Notes: a model not told the origin generated them from the sequence alone. A DNA stretch of 64,000 bases from Diphasiastrum complanatum (GCA_029204225.1 CM055109.1:17415590-17479589); one strand, 5' to 3'. Counted from the first letter of the stretch, positions 1 through 13,722 are shown. Translations and numbers: made by a program.

Positions 1-199
1 GTAACTAGGTGATTTCATACGTCTAACAAATCAAAAACAATGTTGAATCTATTATCTTTGTAAGCGGCCTTGTAATGGCATCAAGAAGGATAATATTTTC
101 AATGGGAGCCATCTTGGTGATGACATATGTATGTACCACTAACTAGACAACAACAAGGCACATGGAGGCCAAAACACATCAAGGAATGAGTATTATATT

Positions 200-2176
<1,977 letters not shown>

Positions 2177-2219
2177 TTTAGGTCTCCTTATTCTTGGCAG
2201 TTCGCGAAGCAGCTAGTGG

Positions 2220-3521
2220 ATGGAAAGCTCTTCCAATGATGATTGTTCGCCTCCCAGTTCCCATTATGGGGGTTTTATTAGGGATTGCCTTCGTGATGAC
2301 CCTAGCGAAAAGTTGTGCAAGACTTATTCTCTCTCCTCCAAATTGGACAGCCCCTCCTTGCTGCAGCTTAAATGTTACGAGCTCTATTCTGATTTGCCTT
2401 CTAACCGGAATTCTGCGACATGCGAAGTGAAACATTTGGGCTCGTCTTTTTCTAAAGATAACTCTACCTACAACCAATCCCCCCCTCCTTTGATAGTGGC
2501 TGTGGAGTCTTCCGACCTGGAAACGGATTCTAATTGTACCAGTGCGACTGAGTTTCAAGTTTTGGCTTCTTTTGTAACATCTGATATTCCAGCAGATTCA
2601 AGTCTAAACGAGCCTCTCCCCCAAGAAATCCAGCAAAACAATGACCAGGGGCTCCTTTCGGAGTTTCTCGAGACAAATTTCTCCCTTTTTCGAGCTGAAA
2701 TGGGCAAGACAGCGGAAGCCATTAAAACTACTTTCAACGGTGAGCCCGTTGTAGAGCCGAATTTTGATCCAGATTCAACGATAGGAGCATATATGCCTCA
2801 TTCAAAAAGCCAAGAGTCTATGACTACAACACCCCCCTTTTCTACAAGAGCAAATTTTAATTGCCCAAACCTAAAAATTGCTGTTCCTCCAGATGGTCAG
2901 AAAATTACATCAGATTCAACGTCTGTCGCTCTCCACAATACTGATAGCACAGATCTGAAACAGCCAAAAGACATTGTTGAAAACGGTCAAAATGATAAGG
3001 TTCGTTTGTTGTTTTGCATGTCAGATGGAGGGCAGGATGTAGACTGCAGTCATGACCATATTTCCACTCAAAATCCTCTGGTCCTTGACAGCCTCGCTGT
3101 AGCCATTCCGACGCATACCTTTGTTTTAAACATGACTATTCCCTCATGTTACAAGGAGCAAATGATTCTCTCTGAACTCCCACTTCAAAATTCAGCAGAG
3201 CATACAACTCTTCTACACTCTGAATCTGTTATCTCGGACATAGGTGCGTTAAATTTGGACAGGGATACTTCGCTGCAGTCTGTAACTGAAGATGAATGCA
3301 TTCCACATTCTCTCAAGTCGAGAAAGTCACATGCTGAACAGACTACGCGAAATGGTAATATATTCAGTGACGGTTTTATTAATGTTCCTGCAAATGAACA
3401 GAGACCTCCTTCCATTACTCCTCCACTCCCTAAACAGACTAAAAAGAGAAACCTTCTGAAGAGAACTCTGAATGCAACAGAACCTCATTTGTTGTCTAAC
3501 CAAGATGGATTCCCAATCTGA
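2220..3521 (+). CDS. Orphan 433-aa ORF, extended in frame past one TGA
   Basis: I do not recognise this protein. It is the longest ORF in the window that does not overlap a simple repeat. The start at 2220 (MESSSNDDCSPP) is preceded by an in-frame TAG at 2214. The protein is rich in Ser, Asn, Asp, Pro and Thr, has no transmembrane segment, zinc knuckle or catalytic signature that I can see, and ends in a basic patch (KQTKKRNLLKRTL near residues 405-417). After the TGA at 3519-3521 the same frame stays open for 52 more codons to a TAA at 3678-3680 with similar composition, so the original product may have been about 485 residues. A good acceptor-like site (pyrimidine tract plus CAG) lies just upstream, so this could be a terminal exon. 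Alternatives are a LINE ORF1-type protein or a retroelement accessory ORF. The length makes chance unlikely; the function is unknown. Confidence 0.5.
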   Translation: MESSSNDDCSPPSSHYGGFIRDCLRDDPSEKLCKTYSLSSKLDSPSLLQLKCYELYSDLPSNRNSATCEVKHLGSSFSKDNSTYNQSPPPLIVAVESSDLETDSNCTSATEFQVLASFVTSDIPADSSLNEPLPQEIQQNNDQGLLSEFLETNFSLFRAEMGKTAEAIKTTFNGEPVVEPNFDPDSTIGAYMPHSKSQESMTTTPPFSTRANFNCPNLKIAVPPDGQKITSDSTSVALHNTDSTDLKQPKDIVENGQNDKVRLLFCMSDGGQDVDCSHDHISTQNPLVLDSLAVAIPTHTFVLNMTIPSCYKEQMILSELPLQNSAEHTTLLHSESVISDIGALNLDRDTSLQSVTEDECIPHSLKSRKSHAEQTTRNGNIFSDGFINVPANEQRPPSITPPLPKQTKKRNLLKRTLNATEPHLLSNQDGFPI

Positions 3522-3739
3522 GTTGATCACCAAGCAGTGATCTCTGAAACACTTTTGAATTCTATTTCTCCTTGCCTTAAAAGTCAAGACAACCTTGTGA
3601 TCTCCAATACGATAAAAAGACTAGATTCTAAGAACATGACTTTTAATGAGATACTCTTATCAACGCCCAAGGACTTGTAATAAATGCAAATTTTGATGAT
3701 TTGGTCTTTAGCCCAACCTAATTTTGGCATTCTGAATCC

Positions 3740-3960
3740 ATCTGTCAGGTCGGTGAAGGTTAATAAGGACTGTAAGATGTTCGGCAAAGGTTCCCAAAAT
3801 GGCATAATGTTGAACATTCGTCTAACTCAAAAACAAGTATCATATCTGGAAAGGAACCTTCGCCCAACTCAGTATAGTGAAATCTGAGGTGGATGTATTA
3901 TCTGAAAACTCGGCGAAGGTTTTTGAGTCTGTATATACAAATTATGACCCAAAAAGTGAC
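3740..3960 (+). repeat. Fragment of the CTTCGCC-motif gypsy leader family
   Basis: This short block shares the GGTCGGTGAAGGTTAAT / CTTCGCC / TCGGCGAAGG vocabulary of the leaders at 29.2, 39.1 and 55.7 kb, in plus orientation. It abuts the 3' end of a minus-strand gypsy pol fragment. Confidence 0.55.
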
Positions 3961-3985
3961 TTTTGAAGTCATTTTTCATCAAAAG

Positions 3986-4759
3986 TTATCTTCTGAAAAT
4001 ACTTTCCTTCCTCTTTTTCCACTCTGACGACTTTTCTAACTTTTGCTCATCATTCTCTCTTTTTTTTCTTAAAAAACAAGGAAATTGTAAAACAATCAAA
4101 ATAAAACCGACAAGGTGTTGGATCATTCTGGTTGAACTAGCTGATCTGGCTGCCAAAACTTGCGTAGTCGAATGCCATTCACCGTGAATGTCGAATCTTT
4201 TTTCATCCAAATGTTCTAAAATGACCGCTCCATAGTTCAATATTTCTTTCACTCTATACGGTCCTTCACCTGTGAACTTCAATTTGCCTTTAATCAATTT
4301 TGTCTTATACATTAGTGCTAGATTTCCTTCCTTCAGATCTTTTTTGTGTAATCAACGATCGTGCCATGCCTTGCGACGGGCTTTCTCTGTTGCTAATGCA
4401 TGAATTGCCATCAATTTGGTCTCACAAAGTTTTTGTAAAGCCTCATGACACATCTGGAAGGATTTCGCATCATCCAACCGTTCCGTTACGGATTCAATTG
4501 GGATACATGCATCTTGTCCATAAACAAGCTGAAATGGTGTTTGATTCGTACTACCTTTGTAAGCGGTTCTGAATGCCCATAAAGCCGAATACAGCTTATG
4601 TTCCCAATCAGAACGACTTGCTTCTACCGTTTTTGTCAGAATGTTGCAGAGAATCTTGTTGGAAGATTCAGCTTGGCCATTACCCCTCGGATAATACGGA
4701 GTACTAAACTGATGAATAACGAAAAAGTCTTCCAACAAACACTTTATCGTTTCATTCAC
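3986..4759 (-). pseudogene. Ty3/gypsy integrase C-terminal half with GPY/F-like region
   Basis: The minus frame from 4759 reads the end of a retroviral-type integrase core (TPYYPRGNGQAESSNK, carrying the last acidic residue of the DDE triad), then the SALWAFRTAYKGSTNQTPF block typical of plant gypsy pol. After one in-frame stop at 4352, standing where a Trp would be expected (HDR-stop-LHKKDL), the same frame continues at 4312 into KFTGEGPYRVKEI, a GPY/F-type module. The enzyme would insert element cDNA into the genome. The stop and flanking truncations mark it as dead. Frame and residue order are direct reading; the gypsy assignment is from family knowledge. Confidence 0.85.
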
Positions 4760-4873
4760 AAACTGTGTTCCGCGATCACTAACGATCTCAATAGGACATT
4801 CAAATCTAGTAATAATATTTCATAGAGAAACTTAGCCATTGATTTTGCATCTGCAACTCGAACTGCTTTCGCT

Positions 4874-5339
4874 TCAACCCATTGGGCATATAATCAGTTG
4901 CAACAGTGATATATTTGGCCTGAGATCCTCTTGTCGCAGGATGAATAGGTCCAACATAGTCGAGGCCCCATTTCTAGAACGGTGCTTGCGATAAAACTGG
5001 ATGTAAAGGTTCATAATTCTGTCGAGTAGGACGATGTGCCCGTTGACAAACATCGCATGACTGAATATAATTTTTTGTATCTTTGTGAAGTGTAGGCCAC
5101 CAACATCCTGATTGTAAAAGTTTGCGAACAGTGATATCTCTTGAAAAATGTCCTCCGCCCATGCCATCATGAGAAAACATGATAAGTTCATGTACCTCAT
5201 GCGGCAAAACACATATTCGTAAAATATCATCCATTCCTCGGCGATACAATTGTCCAGCAATCAATTGATGAGGTTGTGCCTTATGAATTAATTGTCTCTT
5301 TTGTACTTTTGTCAAGGTATCATTGGATTGGCCAAGCAT
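4874..5339 (-). pseudogene. Ty3/gypsy integrase N-terminal H2C2 domain and start of core
   Basis: The minus frame 5339-4974 reads QLIAGQLYRRGMDDILRIC, then HDGMGGGHFSRDIT and CDVCQRAHRP, giving the HHCC zinc-binding signature of gypsy integrase. A frame change leads into WGLDYVGP and TVATDY, which carry the first and second catalytic Asp of the core. It joins the C-terminal half at 4759 across another frame disruption. It belongs to the same pol as the RNase H at 5347-5992. Confidence 0.85.
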
Positions 5340-5346
5340 AAGATAT

Positions 5347-5992
5347 TCAACAATATTTGCTGCTCACCCAGGTATTGCTTCTACATAATAATGCAGCATC
5401 TGGTAGTTCATCATCCACTTCAGTATTAACAGGCGCTGATTCAATCCTTGAAACATGGTCGGCTAGATAATGTTGTTTATCCTTTCGAACCACAACGCGA
5501 AAATCAAATTCGGTCAATAGTAGTTTATCTTGCAATACGCCCTGTGTTGCATGTCTTGTTCACCAAATAAAGTAACGGTTGATGATCAGTATAAATGCAA
5601 AATGCGTTGCCAATAGATAATGTCGCAACTTTGTAACCAAAAAAAATCATGGCCAACGCTTCGCAGTCAGTTGTCGAATAATTCTTTTCAAGATCTGTAT
5701 GTTGTCTGCTTGCAAACCTGATAGGATAATCCTTCTTGTATTCACCTGGCTGCGTCAAAACTGATCCAATGGCATATTTTGATGCATCAATGTGAACGTG
5801 AAACTCAATTGTCCAGATTGGAGCTCGTAGTATTGGTGCAGAAGGTAAAGCTTTATTCAATTTCTCAAATGTTTCTAAGTCCTCTATTGTCCAAATTGGT
5901 ACAATGGCCAATTTATATATAGGTCTTCCTAAATCCTTGTATTTGAAAAGACTCCAGATTCCATCAGGAGTCATGTTGCTAGCCCTCGCCAA
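5347..5992 (-). pseudogene. Ty3/gypsy RNase H, truncated upstream
   Basis: The minus frame from 5992 reads the RT connection (FEKLNKALPSAPILRAP), then RNase H: HVHIDASKYAIGSVLTQ (first catalytic Asp), FASRQHTDLEKNYSTTDCEA (catalytic Glu region) and YTDHQPLLYLVN (third Asp). A second ORF at 5535-5347 carries on with LLTEFDFRVVVRKDKQHYLADHVSR, split here from the first by a frame disruption. The RT catalytic domain (YxDD) is missing, because the similarity stops abruptly near 5992. The fragment is closely related to the pol fragment at 53.8-55.7 kb. Confidence 0.85.
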
Positions 5993-7775
5993 CTACGGGT
6001 AGATCCTTATTATTTACCAATGCCAAGACGCAATAAATGGAAAGGTTTGGGGATTCCATTGGATCAAATCAGTATCCATACACCAAATTGGCCCATCATA
6101 CACCAACTGTATAAGTGACGGATCTCCGTGGATTTCAACAGGGCCTTACAATTTTATGCGGCCGAATATAGACATTCGCCAGATCCAACTGTAAGGCAAT
6201 TTGTGTATTTTACGAACAGTTTGACAATGTTGGCGTCCGTAGCAACAAGGTAGGATGATTGCCTACCTCAATTGGCTTTTGATCCAAATAAACTGATGGC
6301 GTCGGACAGTGTTCAAGACCAAAAATAAATGTAGAATCAAATTTTGCACCTTCTACCAAAACAGAGTAGAGATTAAACCATTTTTTTTCAAATTTGAATA
6401 ACAAAGCTTTTGTTGAAATAGGAACAAAAGCAGATTGTCTTGCAATAGCAAGCATTTGGGATTTTTCATCAGCTCATTGGGGGAGGGGTTGTTTACTAAT
6501 CATATAATCATATTCAAGAAAATATATAGTATGATTGTATGAGAAGTTATCCTTGATATGATAAAATACTTTTGTGAGCAACTATCCTTGGCTAACAACA
6601 ACTGTTCTTTTTCTTATATTTGCAGGTTGATTAATGTCATTAATTCCCTCCTATAACAAGGGAAATAAAATTATTCGATGGTCTATGTTGGGCATTTATT
6701 TGTTAGATTTCCTTTTAATAATCCATACATTTTGTTAGAATTTTGATTAATTAATTAACTCAATTAAGAGATAATTAGATATGGATAAATATCATTAATT
6801 TTCATCTAGAATTAGAAATTGACGGATTTCCTATTGGGCTGATCTCATTGACAAGATTTGTCACGACGTCTATACGTAGCTATAAAATTTATTTCGTACA
6901 CTTTTGATGGTTCTATTCCTCTCTCAATGGCAGCTTTAACTATGGGTGTTTATAGATTCAATGAACCAACACTAAATTTTCAAATTTCAAATTTTAGTAG
7001 ATCATATCCCATAACATACCTTCATATTTTAGCATTAGAAATAGTTTTACTTCTAAGATTTAAACATTTACATGACCGTAATTACAAGGGAATGCTTGAA
7101 AAGTTGGAATACCTTCAAAGTTGTGGCGACCCCACAACCTTAGGCCGGGATGAGCTGACTAGGAAAAACCAAGGAACCTTCAACGTGCAGCCTGGATCCA
7201 AGCCCAGAGCAATTTGTGAGCAAGAAAATAAGCTAACAAACTCATGCCAAAAGCACCCAATGAAGAGTTGAAAAGAAGGTCAACAAAACATTTTCCTTCG
7301 GAGTTGTCATAAGCACGCTTTTTAGGGTGGGGTGTACAATGGTATGAACTCGGGAGGAGCAGAGAAGGTGAGGATTGAGTACGTGCATGGGTAACAAGAT
7401 GATGGAGAGTGACATTTGGTGTCATACCACGGGGGGTGTAGAGGACGGGGTGGTGAAGAATGCGTAGATTTGCCTTTATGAGGTTTAGAAGCTAGGATGA
7501 GCTACAAGCAAGTGAACACCATTGGAGGCTGGAAATAGGAACATTCAAACTTGGTAGTAGGAAAATCCAATGTGAATCACAATCTGTGAGCTGAAAAATT
7601 AACATACAAGCTGGGGAACAATAGGAAAATCCCAACAACGAACCTACAAGGAGCTATGAGCATCCCCCTTTGCTGCACGCAGTCCTTCAATTGTGAGCAT
7701 GGAGCGGGTTGGTAGTTGTGAACATGGAAGTAGTTAGCAATTGATGCCATCAAAGTTGCCTCCACTCGTTTCTTG

Positions 7776-7777
<2 letters not shown>
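5993..7777. other. Non-coding stretch, no recognised element
   Basis: A plus-strand reading near 6025-6260 (KWKGLGIPLDQISIH, then RALQFYAAEYRHSPDPT) looks protein-like but has stops and I cannot place it. The 137-codon ORF at 6858-7271 has no recognisable domain and unconvincing composition. A purine tract (GGGGGAGGGG) at about 6479-6488 could be an old polypurine tract, but no matching LTR was found. Confidence 0.35.

Positions 7778-7854
<77 letters not shown>
7778..7854. repeat. Compound (CA)n-(GA)n microsatellite
   Basis: About 29 nt of CA is followed by about 48 nt of AG, with both blocks uninterrupted. Confidence 0.97.
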
Positions 7855-7856
<2 letters not shown>

Positions 7857-8055
7857 GCATCCCCTTGTTGCCTCTCTTATCATGACCATTGACCCTCTCT
7901 TTGACTACGCTTGGGCACATGAGCATTGTTACGGATGCATCCACGAAATGTGGCTATCAAGTGGCTATTGCCAGAGGGAGAAAGCCTTTGAACGAGGAAG
8001 CTTGTTACATACCTATGTAACTAGTAGTACTTCAAAGCCCTATTGGTCCATTTAG

Positions 8056-9090
8056 TGTTGGGGGCTAAATGGCAAGTTACCCTTGGATCAAGGTTACCCT
8101 TAGGATTAAGGGTATGTGCCTTTGGATAAGGGTAGGCAAGTGACTAGACCTTGGTCGGAGGTATGGAGTCACGCGAGGAGTACCCTTAGGATTAAGGGTA
8201 GGTGTCTTGGATTAAGGTACTAGTGCCCTTGGTTAAGGGCAGGTAGGTGTCTATGCCTTGGATGGAGGTATGGAACCTAGAGAGGTGTTAGAAAGTCATT
8301 GGATGACTATTTTTCTAAACCTTCGGCCTCAACCTTGAACCATATCACTTCTATTGTCTAGGACCAAAGTATACATGCACAACTTGGGCAATGGGACCTA
8401 GTAGGAGGGTGCCCTTCTAAAGTGTCCATTGCGTTCCCAACTCCCACAAGAAAGGCATTCAGACAGTCATAGGTTATGGAAGGAGTCTCTTCATCTTCCA
8501 TAAGCCTATGGAGGTTCTTGGATATTCTTTAACTCCCCTAGGCTTCTCTCTCTCTCATTGGATGGGCATGGAACTCCATAGTGCACTAGAGGGGACCATG
8601 GGCATGGAACTCCATAGTGCACTGGAGGGGACCATGGGCCATCTATATGAGGGTAGTAGGGCGCCCATTGGGAGGAGGAGATATCTCTCTTGTTTGCTTT
8701 GCTTATGCTCTAGTGTTGCTACTAGTGTGTAGAGTACTTTCTTGTGTGTAGTATGCTTAGGGTTTGGATCTTGAGTATGCTATAGTCTGTTGTGGTATGC
8801 TTGTGACTTGTTTATGGCTAGCAAGGGGGTGCTAGATAGGTTTTGCTTGGAGCTTGGATCTAGCTATGGTTGGGTGGTGAATACTTGAGGCCAGCTTGTT
8901 ATCTATCTTTGTGTTTAAGAGTAGGGACACAAGTGGAGGAGAGATCCTTGGAGGCTTGCAGATCCTTACTTGCAGGTGGAGGCATTTTAGCTTGGAGTTG
9001 GGAAGCATCTTGGAGCTTGCAGGTTGCTTGGAAGACATTTGGAGGCTCTACCTTGGATTTGGAGGACTTCCTCACCTCTACTTGTAAAAG
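8056..9090 (+). mobile_element. Copia-type LTR (about 1 kb) ending at a PBS
   Basis: The block begins TGTTGGGGGC and ends just before TAGTATCAGAGCTAG at 9091-9105, a one-base variant of the initiator-Met PBS (TGGTATCAGAGC) used by most plant copia elements. The last roughly 300 bases recur inverted at 19374-19670, which supports a dispersed LTR. It contains two copies of a near-palindrome built on TACCCTTAGGATTAAGGGTA and a 36-bp tandem duplication at 8564-8635. The left edge is inferred from the TG start only. No matching 3' LTR or coding region follows. Confidence 0.6.
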
Positions 9091-9105
9091 TAGTATCAGA
9101 GCTAG
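9091..9105 (+). other. Retroelement primer-binding site, iMet-tRNA type
   Basis: TAGTATCAGAGCTAG differs from the usual copia PBS by G to A at the second base and lies directly after the LTR end. Confidence 0.6.
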
Positions 9106-9902
9106 ACAAATGATGGTAACCTTTCTAACCTTCTTCAAGTTCTATTAAGATCACCAACTAATTTTTTTTTTGGGGGAAGATTATTGGCTTTTCTAGTTGT
9201 AGGAAGCTTGTAGTTGAAGTACCTAATGAATCTAGTTCTCTTTGGAAGAGAGTAGTGATGCTTATAAGATTGTTTAGGGACTGATTTTTTATCATGTTAG
9301 AGAAGTTTTAAAGTAGGCTTTGGGTTTTTAAAAGTTCTGAAAAAAGATTTGTGGGATGGTTAGAGGAAGTCTTCCTCTACATACACAAACTTTGTTTTTG
9401 CAAAAAGAGCTATGTGTTTTGATCAAAACTAGTGTTTTTTTTGCATAAATGAAGTGTTTGAAGTTTTGATTTTCATTTTGAGTTCTGTTTTTAAAAACTG
9501 TAAATCTGAAAATCAGATCTGAAAAGTGAAGTTTTCGTCCAAACTTCATTAGTTACACGTTTATATCTCCTAGTTTCATGAAAATAGGCAATGTAGGAAG
9601 GGAATGGTAGTGTAACTTTGTGCATAAAACAAGTTTTGAAGTTCTGATTTTCAAATCTGTAAATCTGAAAATCAGATCTAAAAATTGAGGTTTTCTTATA
9701 GCTTCATTAGTTTTCCATTTCTAGACACTAGTTTCATGGATTTGGAGATCTAGAATAGTGAGAAATGTGAAAATTTTGGTTTCTTTTGAAATGACAAATG
9801 GAACTAGAATTGGAATGAGAACTTTATGTAAACATTAGCTTGGATTGGTTAATTGAAGTTTACATAAAGATTTGGTTTTCATTTTTGCTTTGGATTAAGG
9901 CA
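9106..9902 (+). other. Decayed internal region with a 159-bp tandem duplication
   Basis: No ORF is supported. A segment around GTAAATCTGAAAATCAGATC occurs at 9500 and again at 9659, with similar flanks (AAGTTTTGATTTTC before, CTTCATTAGTT after), so an imperfect direct duplication of about 160 bp makes up much of 9440-9760. It may be remnant leader of the LTR element upstream. Confidence 0.5.
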
Positions 9903-10794
9903 TATTGGATTTATCTCCTTTACTCTCATAAATCCTATGTTAATCTGCTTCCATTAATGCTGTTGTATTTTTTACTCATGTTGTCGCACAGTTTGCATAT
10001 TTACATGTAAAATAAGATGAATAAAACGCGATTGTCTGCATAAATACAAGTAAATTTCCACAAGCAAAAAAGGCAAAAAAACGCGACACTATGTTTTTAC
10101 ACGTGATTTGTGATAGGCGAAAAAGACGACGCTGCCCTACAAATGCAATAGGCGCCCTTATAGAAAAGCGAAGACACCTTGTAGATCAAATCTTAAGGCA
10201 TTTGTCAGAGTGTCACATTTTTTGCATCTTCACCAACGTTCATTTCAGCAAAGGCTGACGTCGCGGCCTTCTCACGCTCATCCCATGCAACTGTGCAAAC
10301 AGATTTGACAACGACAGCAGCCACCCACAATCTCCCACAAACAGCACATCCACTTTGTACTTTCTTCATCTGCACACCTATAAAATTATATATATATATA
10401 TTGAATACCATTTGGGTATTCTACATGTGAGTGAAATTAAGTGTGTGATAACAGCATCAGAAGTTTATCAGAGAGAGACGAAGTAGATGCCTTCGCGCAT
10501 CGATTCTTTGTATCGTCAGTAAAAGGTTTATTTCTTTTTTTTCAGATTGGATTAGCTTCGTGAAGCACGCAGTTTCGTCCACTATTGTCTTGTGCTCACC
10601 AGCATTATTGACCTGTATATTTTGCTATACTTAATTTGATTACAACTCTGTTTGTTCTACGTTCATATTTGTGTCAATATTGCTATACTTTTCTACATTC
10701 TGTCTGACTCTCTTATTGCTTAATTTGGTAGTATGCTCTTAGCAAATATTAGTCTAGCCATTCGCAACTAATATTTAGTCTTGCCTTTTGTCTA
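9903..10794 (+). mobile_element. Copia LTR fragment, homologous to the LTR at 16527-17229
   Basis: Shared landmarks with the complete LTR at 16527 appear in the same order: TTGGATTTATCTCC, GTTGTCGCACAGT, GACAACGACAGCAGCCACCCA, the TTCGTCnnnnATTGTCTTGTGCTCACC block and a terminal TTTGTCTA. It stops at 10794, where the gag-only element's LTR starts with TGTTGACATC. The final 70 or so bases expected of this LTR are absent. Confidence 0.65.
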
Positions 10795-11717
10795 TGTTGA
10801 CATCTTCGGAGCCTATAGAATCTGTTAACTAGTTTTTTTTTGTTTTTTCTTCGGCCTATCAATAGAGACTGTGGGCACTTCTTGAGATTACCTTTCTTGT
10901 TTTAAGGCCCAGATTAGGCAGAAGGGGCAGATAATCATTGTAGTATTGTCCTGCCTGTCAGGGGACATCCGGATGGGTCACTCTTGAATTGAGTGCACAT
11001 GCATAATCAACCAAAATGCAAGCCAATGCGTTCAACAAATGATCTACGTTACTGCTCAGTTGAACAACGATGGATTCCTACTTCTACTTTGCTTCAAAGT
11101 GAACTAAAATCAGATCCTACACTTCTTTACTTGCATAAATTGACAAGACAAGAAACAAAAACTAATCTACAGCATGTTAGAAGTCCAAGAATCAAGAAAC
11201 CAACCAGTCTTTTGATTCTTGGACATCCCAAGAACATCAAGAACTAGAATGTTAGAGGATATGCAAGATTTATGCCACATTTCTAGCCTATTTAGTTTAC
11301 TTGAATGTTAGCTCCTACATTAATCGACAATAAAACATGAAATCTAAACCACAACTAGGAAAGCAAGAAAACTAATCCACTCTAAATCCACAACCACACA
11401 CAATATGAATGGAAGGGCATGATCATAGGGGCATCACTCAAGAAAACCATCATGATCAAGGAGCTCAATGGATGCATCTAACTCATGGAGGCTCTTCTCA
11501 TTTCAGCATGGAGTTGATACAATACACAAAAAGCTCCTCTTCACAAAGAGCAAGTCTCTTAAATAAGCAAGAGAGCTCCTTAGGTGGCATCCTAGTGAAA
11601 TTTCCACATTTCACAAATTACAAGTGGAATAATGCTCTCCACTAGAGGTCACCATCAAAAGGTGGCTCACTCTACTTTCTTTAAGAGGGGTCTACTTGCA
11701 TTTATTACATTTGCCTA
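10795..11717 (-). repeat. 3' LTR of the gag-only element
   Basis: It starts (plus strand) TGTTGACATCTTCGGAGCC and matches 15126-16053 almost base for base with scattered substitutions and a few indels. Similarity to the other LTR stops near TATTTGCCTA. Because the element reads on the minus strand, this copy is the downstream LTR. Confidence 0.85.
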
Positions 11718-12369
11718 AATAGCTATTTCTCATGCAAAAATCAATCACACACTAGGAATGAACAGCAACAAGAAAATAAACAAATTGTACAGAGAGTGAG
11801 AACTATAGTGCACTTGTCTAACAAAACTTGCATTCATCAACATTGATAATGTACCTTGACAATTGCAATATTCCTCTTGTTTTATAGAGTAATGTGACTT
11901 ACTCTGACATGCGCTTGTCAAAACAAAACAGGATGGATGACAGTAAATCTACCATCATTGATAGCAAATGTTGTAAGATACAGCTTGAGATGCAGGTATG
12001 GATGAGGTACTATGTCATGAGGACCTCTCTGAACAAGAGATTCAGAACCGAATCTCTATCTGAATTTTCGAATCCTAGATTTATTATGTATTGGCACATT
12101 GAAAATCGTATCAACATATGGAAAGACAAAATAGATTTGAGGTTGTAGAAGGGGAGAAAAACTGACAATTCTCTGTGGAGGTTGCTCTTGGTTGGACATG
12201 TATCGGTTTCACTTTCTTTCGACAAGGACTCATTTCATATTAGTGTCTTTTGCATTATGGAGCTGGTGTATTGGACGGTGATGTAGTAGAAGTTTACAAG
12301 AAACTTCTCGATTGAGCAGTAGATTTAACTGCTGGTTGCTATGGTGCTCGTGTTGTTGTCGTGAGGATC
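11718..12369 (-). other. Internal 3' region of the gag-only element
   Basis: This is where pol would be expected downstream of gag. No pol motif is visible on either strand, only short frames with no domain. Confidence 0.5.
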
Positions 12370-13722
12370 CTATTGTGATTCATAACTGACGTGACGGGAA
12401 GGTAGGATATTAGTTGGTTGTTTCGGACAGTCTTTGAAACTGTGTTTTCTGATACAATCAGGACACTCAGCATGGTACTTGGTCTTGACTGGACAATCAG
12501 CCACGAAGTGGCCAGTTTCACCACAGATGACACATCTGGTGTGCATTGACCCTTGTATAACAGCATAGCCATCTTGTATGGCTAGTGGTTCTGGACTTTC
12601 AGGTGGATATTCATGATAAGTCAAGGCATTTCTAGACTGTGACGGTTGTTCTTCATATTGTTGAACTATATGTGCTTGGATAGGTCGATATGAAGGACAA
12701 GCATCAACAAGATGCGTAGCCCGGCAGTGTGGGCACCATATTGTTTTTTGTCTATAAGGTACCTGTGCAGGGTTTGGCTGACCAGGCATATTGCTTTGGA
12801 TAGATTTCAAGGTAGTTTGAAACTCATTGGTGAGTTTCTCCATCTGTAGCTGATGTTGCTTATTAAGCAACTCCAACTGGAATTTCCAAAGCTGATCTCG
12901 GGTGTCCTCGATCGGCTTCGACTCATGGATAGGAGCATGTGGTGCTCGTCTTTCCCTAGATTTGTCAACATCTGATCCCTCGTCTTCTTCCTTGATGGCA
13001 TCAGACATAGCTAATTTGAGGCTCATATATTCGTCATTTGATTTAAGCTCGCATCTAATCCATCTTGGAAGGCCAACTAAAAACCAGATGATGAGCATCT
13101 GTTCAGAGGGCTGTTCCTGTACCTGACTTTTGAGGCGTTTGAAACGCTCGATATAGTCTCATACACGTTCATCCTTTCACATCTTGAGGTTACTCAATTT
13201 GACAAAAGGACTCTCGATCAAGCAAAAGGGCTTAAAACGGTTGATAAAGGACTCTTTCAAGATTGACCAATCTGTCTTATCTTCACGATCAAGGTTGAAA
13301 AACCAATCACGTGCTTTAGCGATCATGGTCATCAAAAACAGTTGGACCATAGCATCGGGAGATGTTTCGCCATACACATCACATGCATTCTCAAAGATTT
13401 GCAAAAATCTTTGAGGGTCCAAACTACCGTCAAACTTTGGTAGATCTAGCTTGGGTGTACGTCTCTCATGATGAGCATTGTGGGTAGCAGAGACTCCATT
13501 AAGGTTGGTTCTAGCTTGTGAGGATTCAGCACCATAAAATTGGAGTCGTGGGCGTGAGGACTCAGCTCTATCAGGTTCTTGTCCCTCGAATGGGTTTGTG
13601 GATGGCTCGTGTATTTGGGCACGCATTTGGTAGAACCTATGACATCTTATTTGTTCAGCTACAGGGGACCTGCTCTTGTATGGATAATCTTCGGAAATTT
13701 CAGGATCTGTATTGTCGGCCAT
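12370..13722 (-). pseudogene. gypsy-type Gag with three zinc knuckles
   Basis: A single minus frame runs from the ATG at 13722 (MADNTDPEISEDY) to about 12370, broken only by two TGA codons near 13177 and 13158. Without them it is about 450 codons. The retrotransposon Gag domain is visible: KLDLPKFDGSLDPQRFLQIF, KARDWFFNLDREDKTDW, INRFKPF, then DYIERFKRLKSQ after the stops. A coiled segment (LWKFQLELLNKQHQLQMEKL) precedes three zinc knuckles: CPHCRATHLVDACP, CVICGETGHFVADCP and CPDCIRKHSFKDCP. The protein would build the virus-like particle and bind element RNA. The second TGA stands where Arg (CGA) is expected (RV-stop-DYIERF), consistent with CpG decay. Confidence 0.85.

Noticed and set aside
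2178-2558. Minus-strand ORF of 126 codons
   Set aside because: Antisense shadow of the longer plus-strand orphan ORF.
9091-9105. tRNA-like sequence
   Set aside because: Only a short match to a tRNA 3' end; it is a retroelement PBS and not a tRNA gene.
8832-9148. Small ORFs with partners at 19111-19603
   Set aside because: They are translations of the two inverted copies of one LTR end.
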